DNA of 64,000 bases from Ignavibacteria bacterium (GTDB taxonomy: Bacteria > Bacteroidota > Ignavibacteria > Ignavibacteriales > Ignavibacteriaceae), in NCBI GenBank assembly GCA_021286645.1, contig JAJTBZ010000049.1:1-64000 (forward strand). Reading direction: 5' to 3'. A model generated the notes under the pieces. That model saw only the letters and a list, made by a program, of their open reading frames with translations, did no database searches and had not been told where the DNA came from. The position numbers were made by a program, and so were the translations under genes. Shown one piece after another: positions 57,497-64,000 of this stretch (positions within the stretch are counted from its first letter, which is position 1; each line of letters opens with the position of its first letter).

Positions 57497-60211
57497 TCAT
57501 TTTATAAATAACATTTTTTTCGTGGTTGAGTATGTTCCAGATTGTAACTTATAAAAATACACGCCACTGGATAATGATGAAGCATTGAATTGCAATTCAT
57601 GAATACCTGCAGATTGGTACTCATTTACCAAAGTTTTTATTTCACGGCCCATTATATCGTATATTTTGAGTGTAGTATTGGCACTAGATGGTATTGAATA
57701 AACGATTTTTGTTGAAGGGTTAAAAGGATTTGGATAGTTTTGTTCTAAACTAAATATCCTTGCTAAACCATTGTTTTTTTCGTGAATACCAAGAGGTTCC
57801 TTAGGAAAATTAGCAAGAAATAGCTTCCTTGCGTATTGAACCTTCTTTTTAACCTCATTAACAGAGTACAATGCACTATAATTGCTTTGTCCAACACAAT
57901 AAGCCGTTAAAATATCAACAGGTTGATTTTTTACTAACTGAAACGGACCACAATTGAGGAGCATTCGTTGATCAATTGGATTATTGTTAAGCCATCCGGT
58001 ACCGGTTACAGGATCACCCGAATACATATATTTAGGGTTGATTTGCGAACAATTTTGCAATGTGTTACCGTTGCCATATAAAAAAGTACACGCAGAAATG
58101 GGAGTCCCCATCTTTGTTAGTCCGCCAAGTTGGTAGTTTCTTAATTCTTCTGCAGTAGAAGGATCACCGTGAGTAGGATGATTTTGCATATATTCAGTAA
58201 ATGAAGACATCGGTAAATTTCTAGCTCCAGGGTATTTTTTTGTTCCTAAAGTTGGACCATTTCTTTCAAATGCAGTATCAAGTGCGATATCACCAGTATC
58301 ATAAATGCCGTTATTATTCTTATCAATGAATGTCACCCCAGGAATATAAGAGACTGGTCCCTGCAAAAATGTAGCAGCAAAGCTTGGTGGACATGAACCA
58401 AAAAGTGCATCAGGTCCATTATTATAACAAAAACCCGTTTGTAATAAGGTATCACATCCAACCAGATCGTCTGAATAACTTCCTAAATCCGGATCGCAAG
58501 CAATGGAAAAATATACTGAATCAAGAGTATTCGCTGTTGTCCCTGTATTCGTTAAGCTATATTTTACGAAAATAATATTAGCTGCATCCAAATTCGGCTG
58601 GTACGCAAATACTGTTTGGCGAATATCAATACCAATTGGTGATATGTCCTTAAATCGACGACTGGCTGCCGGAACACAATCGTTAAATATACACCAGGTG
58701 GTTGTATTTCCCAAAATGTCTGGCTTATCTTCATTTAAATCCCACACTCCATTATGATTCTTATCAATAGGAGAATAGATATTATCATTATCTCCATCAT
58801 AGAAATGGGCTCCAAACGTTACCGCCTTTTTCCATGTAAGCCATGATGAATGGAAATCCTCAAAATACGAATTGAGTTGATAAAGTGGCAGGTTATCGGT
58901 AAAGCCGCCAGATCCGGATATATAATCCATAACTAAGGACGCTCCCATCATGCCATTAGCCCAAATCTTGCCATTTGCAGTTCCACTAAGAAAAAAACCA
59001 GCACTAAACAAAACAGGGACACCATTATACGTAGCGCCTTTTGCCCCAGAACCCATATCGATTTCTGCAAGGATTCCACTATTGTCAATTGGTAGACAAA
59101 AACTACCTGATTGGATTATTGCCGTTCGATTGCCCGAGGTATCTAACGATGCAGAATTGAATGAAAAATTACCAAGATTGTCAATAAATACCGTACTATC
59201 GATGATACCCTGTATTCTAAGTTTGCACGTTATTGACCTTATCGATTGTGTTGTAGAAAAAACACTTGAGGAATTGACTGAATCTGAAAAAACTTCTGCA
59301 AAACTCATCCATGAAGTTCCATTATCTGTAGAAAATTTCAAACGGAGTTTCTGTTCCCCTGCGAAAATCCAATTAATAGGAATTGTTTTTGTATATACGC
59401 CATTCTGAACAGGAGAAAACATAAATAATGCTTTGGGATTATCAACCTGACTAAATACTTCTTTATAGTTTAATTGCCAACTTGCATTTAAGAGTTGTTC
59501 CTGAAAATGGACAGATATTTCACCATTCCCGGCATAAATAAAGCTGTCCCTTACACACAGAGTATCGGGTGATAATATACCTTTCCGAACGTATGAAACC
59601 AATTGACCGGTGGCATTATATGAATAATATGTTACACCCGAATTTTTATATTGAATTAATGCATTTTTGGCTTCAACCATTTTGGAAAGTTTACCATCTG
59701 GGAAATATTCGTAATAAAAGCGAACAGAATCTTTCCCTAAATTGTAAGAGGGGACTCGTACATGAAGTTCGATTAACTGGTTTTGTGGATTGTAAAAGAA
59801 AGAATCTATTCTGTGAATTGTAGTATCCCCAACGTAATTATATTTCACCACCTGAATTTGTTTGCTTGAATTATAAGATAATACTGCTGTATATTTTCCA
59901 ATTGCTATTGTTTTAGTTTCAAGCGAATCGGTGTACTCGTGTAGAATTATATTTGACGATGTACTTACATTTTCCTTTACTAAAAGATGGTTTTTATAAA
60001 TTCTAACATGGTTCCCCAGAAAGACATCGAAGCTATTATATAGTTTCCCTAGCAGGCAAACGTTTGAAGGGAGCTTAACTGTTTTGTTTACTAGCTGCCC
60101 CAAAGGATCCATATTTAAGTTTTTAATTTCTAAAGTATTTTGTGCAATCAAGTTACAAGATACCAGCATTAAAAAGCCTAAAATGTAAATTACACTTAGT
60201 TTTCTATTCAT
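57497..60211 (-). CDS. Large secreted protein with T9SS sorting domain
   Basis: From ATG 60211 (GGGTGA just upstream; ATG 60223 is an in-frame alternative) it has 904 residues. A signal peptide (LSVIYILGFLMLVSCNLIAQ) is followed by repeat-like beta segments, then two Ca2+-binding Asp/Asn loops, DKNHNGVWDLNEDKPD and DKNNNGIYDTGD. It ends in a type A T9SS domain (QNYPNPFNPSTKIVYSIP, SGVYFYKLQSG). No catalytic domain is recognised, so it is probably a surface or adhesion protein. It is bracketed by 21-bp repeats and by a decayed transposase upstream. Confidence 0.9.
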   Translation of the reverse strand: MNRKLSVIYILGFLMLVSCNLIAQNTLEIKNLNMDPLGQLVNKTVKLPSNVCLLGKLYNSFDVFLGNHVRIYKNHLLVKENVSTSSNIILHEYTDSLETKTIAIGKYTAVLSYNSSKQIQVVKYNYVGDTTIHRIDSFFYNPQNQLIELHVRVPSYNLGKDSVRFYYEYFPDGKLSKMVEAKNALIQYKNSGVTYYSYNATGQLVSYVRKGILSPDTLCVRDSFIYAGNGEISVHFQEQLLNASWQLNYKEVFSQVDNPKALFMFSPVQNGVYTKTIPINWIFAGEQKLRLKFSTDNGTSWMSFAEVFSDSVNSSSVFSTTQSIRSITCKLRIQGIIDSTVFIDNLGNFSFNSASLDTSGNRTAIIQSGSFCLPIDNSGILAEIDMGSGAKGATYNGVPVLFSAGFFLSGTANGKIWANGMMGASLVMDYISGSGGFTDNLPLYQLNSYFEDFHSSWLTWKKAVTFGAHFYDGDNDNIYSPIDKNHNGVWDLNEDKPDILGNTTTWCIFNDCVPAASRRFKDISPIGIDIRQTVFAYQPNLDAANIIFVKYSLTNTGTTANTLDSVYFSIACDPDLGSYSDDLVGCDTLLQTGFCYNNGPDALFGSCPPSFAATFLQGPVSYIPGVTFIDKNNNGIYDTGDIALDTAFERNGPTLGTKKYPGARNLPMSSFTEYMQNHPTHGDPSTAEELRNYQLGGLTKMGTPISACTFLYGNGNTLQNCSQINPKYMYSGDPVTGTGWLNNNPIDQRMLLNCGPFQLVKNQPVDILTAYCVGQSNYSALYSVNEVKKKVQYARKLFLANFPKEPLGIHEKNNGLARIFSLEQNYPNPFNPSTKIVYSIPSSANTTLKIYDIMGREIKTLVNEYQSAGIHELQFNASSLSSGVYFYKLQSGTYSTTKKMLFIK

Positions 60212-60223
60212 ATTGTCACCCAT

Positions 60224-60529
60224 TTGTTAGTTTTAACTACCTTTTGCGCTAATTATTTCGGACTGTTTTGTTCCCATTAATTTCGATACTCTATTTTCCT
60301 GCTCCGTATCAATAGAGTTTTCTTATAATATCGGTAACTTTTTGTAAAAAACAACTAGGAAATACTATTCATTTCTCGCATTTTTTATTGTAAATTTTCA
60401 ATAACCGAGGAAAATTCTCCAAGCTATTCATAAGGTTTTAAATAATACTTCAGAAAGCAAAAGGATTGATTTTCTTTTGAGCTTAAGCGGAAATATTGTT
60501 TTTGAGATCTAAATCAAACAAACCACAAT
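60224..60529. other. Gap upstream of the large T9SS gene
   Basis: AT-rich sequence without a credible open frame. It should hold the promoter of the T9SS gene (minus strand). It passes into transposase-like sequence near 60530. Confidence 0.4.
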
Positions 60530-61475
60530 AGGTATGGCGGACCACAAATATACCCTAGTATTTTTTCAATTCCTTTGATTAAACAATTAACAATGATTTT
60601 TATATGACCACATTGAAATATAGCTAATTCTTAATGGATTTCAAATAATTTCCACCAGGAGTTTACCCTGTTTTTTATCAAGAGAGATCAGCGGAGATGC
60701 GGTAATCTTAGCAATCAAAAGTCCTTCTATACAATAGAGTAAAACAATCCGTCATCTCGTAGACCTTTATCTTATTCATTGACTTCTTTAGTTATAACCG
60801 TATATTATTTCTAACTGTATAGATAATTTTACTGACCAAGAATAGACCGCCATCATCACAGCGAAATCATTTGTCATTCGTATATAATTCATCACCCGGA
60901 TATCTTCAATATTAAATTTTTCTTTTATTACACGATAAACTTTCGCCCTCAATTGTAATTTACGATTACTACTCAAATGAACGATGTACCAAAATCAATG
61001 CAAATGGAATTAACGAAACAGTTTCTCATCATCATATCCACGATCGACTACATGGGAAATACCCTTTGTCTTTCTGCCACCAACAACTCATCCGGAGCTT
61101 TGTTTTCTATTGTGTGAGAATTCATATAGGCGGGATCGGCTAATGAATAAGACTCTCAGTTCAACGGCCATATATTTTCTTTTCCTTTGGCGTCCACACA
61201 AAACACTGATATTCTTTTGCTTATTCCTTACGGCTCCCATCATAATATTATGAAGAATCCCATCTCTTGCACAAAATTCTTTTGAATATCGCCCCCTCAT
61301 TGGCGATAATTTCTTCTTCTTTTTCGCTGATAGTTATTTCACAAACTTCCTTTATCATTGTACTTTCTATTTGGTGTTATTCCTTCACTTGTTTAAGTCG
61401 ATTTAGTAATCAAGGAAAAAAACCAATTTCATTTTTTTACTTTTTCTAATCCCTTTTCTTCTTAACACATACAGA
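60530..61475 (-). pseudogene. Decayed IS4-like transposase
   Basis: Read on the minus strand in shifting frames, the sequence gives pieces of a DDE transposase of the IS4 group. Pieces in order are a KGIRKSKKMK-like start, FCARDGILHNIM (61240-61290), ISVFCVDAKGKENIWPLN, YSLADPAYMNSHTIENK (about 61090-61150), KGISHVVDRGYDDEKLFR (about 61015-61068) with the DRGYDD catalytic-Asp signature, FWYIVHLSSNRKLQL, and KEKFNIEDIRVMNYIR (about 60870-60925) matching the conserved Glu-region of the family. Many stops and frameshifts show it is dead. The 3' limit near 60530 rests on a weaker KGIEKILGYI match. Confidence 0.7.
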
Positions 61476-61507
61476 TCTTCCTTTTTCTATTTTGGTGTCA
61501 TATACTG

Positions 61508-61528
61508 AATTTAATTGGAAAAAGTACG
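61508..61528 (+). repeat. 21-bp direct repeat, copy 2
   Basis: Identical to 57190-57210. It lies about 35 bases beyond the presumed 5' end of the transposase remnant, where an IS terminal region would be expected. Confidence 0.75.
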
Positions 61529-61989
61529 CTATAGTAAAATCTTCAGAAATGATTATATAAATTCGATATCCATCGGTAAAAAAAATAATTTTTCTAATAG
61601 TAGCCAGGCTCTTTACTTTTTAAATTTTTGCCCGTACATTATGACTGGTTACTTAATTTATTAAAGAATTCCTGGCATTGGTAGGGGTAACAAATGCGAA
61701 AGTGGAATCAGCAAAGAATGGACATCGAGCCACTCTGGCAAAGAGAAGGGTCGTCTGATTTACGATCAGAGCCGATTAGTTTTTTGTGCATTATATTCAA
61801 CCCGTCACACACATCATCCGCAAAACGATCAAACTGCATTACTATCAGGCGTACAATTTATAGGAGTCAAAAGAAATTAAACCCGATGTGGTTTCCGGTT
61901 GTTATATATGAATTTTCAAAAATAACCGACAGTTGCAATAGCGAAAATCATTTTACAAAAAATTTCCTATATTTTACGAAAGGATGAAC
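61529..61989. other. Gap between IS remnant and last gene
   Basis: No trusted gene. A possible 97-codon frame at 61694-61987 has no family likeness, no ribosome site and overlaps the likely promoter of the next gene. A 5-bp stem with a 7-base loop at 61754-61770 looks like a tRNA-Val anticodon arm, but no other tRNA arms fit. Confidence 0.4.
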
Positions 61990-64000
61990 ATGGGTCAAAA
62001 CTCAGTCAGTCGAGTGCTGTGGCTGATATTGGTAATGGCATGCAGCCTTTTTTCTCAGGATTTTATTCTTGATGCCAAAGACACCATAATGTATGGTACG
62101 TACTATTTTAATAACTTTACCATGAAGAATGGAGCTACAATAATCATTGCACAATTTGAAGCAGGAACGCAAAAGGGGAAGCTAACCATTTATGCGCAAA
62201 ATATTACGATAGGTGCCGGATGCACAATTCAAGGAGTAGGGAAAGGCAATGCCGGATTGTCAAACGTTTCTTGGATCAACGGCGCAGGGCACGGTGGCTG
62301 GGGTGGTCCGGGATCTTGTGGCGCAACTTCCAGCGCAAACACTTATGGTGACAGCTATAGCAACTTTGTAAACATGGGTTCGAAAGGTCAGGACGGAAAC
62401 AGTTATGGAGGTTATGGTGGCGCGGCAGTATGCCTATGGGCTCAAAACTGTATTCTGCTCAATGGCGAAATTAATGCGTCAGGGGGATCAGGCGGATCTG
62501 TTGGATATAATAGTGCCAGTGGAGGAGGCGGAAGTGGTGGCGGCATTCTTTTGAACGCAAATCAAATAATTATCTGTGGATCGTTGACTGCCAATGGTGG
62601 TTCGCCCGGTGGATCTGACAGAGGTTGCCCTGGAGGAGGTGGAGGCGGTGGGCGAATTAAAATCTTCTCAAACTACAAGAACATTCTTGGTCAGATTACA
62701 GTTAACGTGTCTTATTCGGGAGGAAACGGAACTATAAACTTTGACAGATATCCGTTAGAGCCACAATTAATATCACCTAGAAACAATGTACTACTTAATT
62801 CAACCCCAATTTTCCGTTTAATGGGAAGCGATCCGGATTCTACGAACCGGTTACAATATAAAATTCAAGTGAGTCGGTATTATGACTTTCATGAAATTAG
62901 TTACACTTATGATCAAACGAATCAACTTATTGGATGGACTGCAAATATATACAATCAAAATGATACCGCTAAATTTATCCCGCCCGATCCACTTCCGGCC
63001 GGTCATTATTACTGGCGGGCTTCTACATTTGACGGCAGCGTTTGGAGTAACGGATGGAATTGGCAAAACCCGGCTTCAACAACATATGGCGAATTTACTG
63101 TTACGGGTAATGCATCTTCAGTGCTTTGGCAACAAACCATAACAGCAACCAATAATCAGGGTTTGATTAAAACTCTGGAATTTGGAATGGCCCCGGGAGC
63201 GACAAATGGAATTGATCCGACTCTTGGCGAATATGAACTACCGCCCCTTCCCCCATCAGATATTTTTGACGCGCGTTTTATATTGCAGGTTCCAACACAA
63301 TTATATGCAAATATCGATATCAGGGACAGTTCTTCTACCAGTAAAAAGTGGAAAATCCTTGTACAGCCCGGAGGTTCCGGACTGCCCGTTACGCTCTCTT
63401 GGGATCGCACAATGCTCCCGGCCGGTATTTTTTTCTTGCAGGATACTAGTGGCGGAACTACAGTTAACATAAATATGAAGCAGATTGGCGCTTTTACGAT
63501 AACAGCCGGGACGATGACGAGTTTACAAATAGTTTATACGCCCCCACGTTGGATGAGTATACCGGCGAAACAGAACTGGAGTCTCTACTCATTATCCATA
63601 AATCCTTCGAATCCAGCCGCCATTACTGTCTTTCCTCAGTCTACTGCTCCGGTTTTCTGGTTCAATGGCACGAATGGCTATATTATCCAGAACACCGTTA
63701 CTCCCGGCCAGGGTTATTGGGTTAAATATCCGAATGATGCAATGATTAATATATTGGGGGATAATGTAACGGATCGGTCTATTCCGGTTAAGGCTGGCTG
63801 GAATCTGGTCGGACCTTTCGCGGATAGTGTAAGGACCGATAGCATAACAACAACAGGGACTGTATTAAGCTCGCCATTCTATGGTTATTCCAATGGATAT
63901 GCCAATGCCAGTTCTTTGTATAGTGGAAAGGGTTACTGGGTAAAAGTAAGTGCTGATGGATCAATAATTCTTTATCATCAGGCAGGGCTTGCAAAACACG
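61990..64000 (+). CDS. Secreted Gly-rich surface protein (C-terminus beyond right edge)
   Basis: The open frame is unbroken from ATG 61990 to the window end, giving 670 codons. AAAGG sits six bases before this ATG; ATG 61984 touches the ribosome site and is unlikely. A signal peptide (VLWLILVMACSLFSQ) is followed by beta-helix-like sequence. A glycine-rich zone lies at about 100-225 (GAGHGGWGGPGSCG, SGGGGSGGGILLNANQIIIC, PGGGGGGGRIKIF). A fibronectin-like segment follows (SPRNNVLLNSTPIFRL, HYYWRASTFDGSVWS). Paired GxGYWVK modules end the visible part (GQGYWVKYPND, GWNLVGPF, GKGYWVKVSADG). A sorting domain would be expected past the edge. It is probably an adhesin or surface coat protein. Confidence 0.88.
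   Translation, partial: MGQNSVSRVLWLILVMACSLFSQDFILDAKDTIMYGTYYFNNFTMKNGATIIIAQFEAGTQKGKLTIYAQNITIGAGCTIQGVGKGNAGLSNVSWINGAGHGGWGGPGSCGATSSANTYGDSYSNFVNMGSKGQDGNSYGGYGGAAVCLWAQNCILLNGEINASGGSGGSVGYNSASGGGGSGGGILLNANQIIICGSLTANGGSPGGSDRGCPGGGGGGGRIKIFSNYKNILGQITVNVSYSGGNGTINFDRYPLEPQLISPRNNVLLNSTPIFRLMGSDPDSTNRLQYKIQVSRYYDFHEISYTYDQTNQLIGWTANIYNQNDTAKFIPPDPLPAGHYYWRASTFDGSVWSNGWNWQNPASTTYGEFTVTGNASSVLWQQTITATNNQGLIKTLEFGMAPGATNGIDPTLGEYELPPLPPSDIFDARFILQVPTQLYANIDIRDSSSTSKKWKILVQPGGSGLPVTLSWDRTMLPAGIFFLQDTSGGTTVNINMKQIGAFTITAGTMTSLQIVYTPPRWMSIPAKQNWSLYSLSINPSNPAAITVFPQSTAPVFWFNGTNGYIIQNTVTPGQGYWVKYPNDAMINILGDNVTDRSIPVKAGWNLVGPFADSVRTDSITTTGTVLSSPFYGYSNGYANASSLYSGKGYWVKVSADGSIILYHQAGLAKH

Noticed and set aside
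61754-61770. Stem-loop TCTGA-TTTACGA-TCAGA resembling a tRNA-Val(UAC) anticodon arm
   Set aside because: No D arm, T arm with TTCGA, or acceptor stem could be fitted around it; at most a chance likeness or remnant.
61694-61987. 97-codon open frame on the plus strand
   Set aside because: No family likeness, no ribosome site, odd composition, and it runs into the promoter zone of the next gene.

Overview
The window looks like a chromosome segment of a Bacteroidota/Ignavibacteriota-type bacterium. Four genes end in a type A type-IX-secretion sorting domain (core YPNPFNxxT, ending in SGVYFY/KK-like residues), and there is a TonB-dependent receptor with a carboxypeptidase-like N-terminal domain. 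Base composition is moderately AT-rich. One promoter fits the Bacteroidota TTG/TAnnTTTG type, although many genes also carry AAGGA-like ribosome sites. Pyruvate:ferredoxin oxidoreductase, an 8-Fe ferredoxin and a hemerythrin point to an anaerobic or facultative life. Secreted GH18 and GH53 glycosidases and secreted peptidases point to breakdown of external polymers.

Layout. 1-7469 (minus) is a tightly packed chemosensory operon: a soluble MCP-like protein, a STAS protein, CheY, CheA, a short CheR, an MBL-fold hydrolase and a membrane receptor with tandem HAMP repeats that runs off the left edge. 7715-10654 (minus) is a two-component set: a lone receiver, a receiver-PAS-PAS-kinase and a NarL-type regulator. 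11078-13984 is tldD/tldE, with a Tat signal on TldD. 14042-19981 holds an AraC regulator, a double carboxymuconolactone decarboxylase-like protein, a membrane protein/winged-helix pair, a periplasmic TPR-like protein and a TonB receptor. 20128-24762 (minus) is nifJ and a dihydroorotate dehydrogenase-like protein. 25434-30291 holds a DEAD-box helicase overlapping ywbE, then a TetR regulator with two matching palindromic operators and three downstream enzymes. 30332-34940 (minus) holds a hemerythrin plus Asp-less LuxR regulator, a secreted GH18, a NYN-domain protein and an MFS carrier. 35130-38065 holds GNAT, zinc-ribbon, DinB and SLBB proteins. 38268-47582 holds the secreted M49 and S9 peptidases, GH53, penicillin acylase-like, LemA and ferredoxin. 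47760-51677 (minus) is hydrolase/AraC-GyrI/GyrI and a frameshifted T9SS cargo gene. 51951-56998 (minus) is maeB and a Nif3/zinc-ribbon/MlaE cluster. 57497-60211 is a large T9SS protein. 60530-61475 is a decayed IS4-like transposase. 61990-64000 is a Gly-rich secreted protein running off the right edge.

The most unusual parts are the chemosensory operon (no cheB or separate cheW seen, a CheR without its N-terminal domain, an MBL enzyme in the middle, a recently amplified 273-bp HAMP repeat), the paired TetR operators, and the frameshifted sorting-domain gene. No tRNA, rRNA or CRISPR array was recognised.
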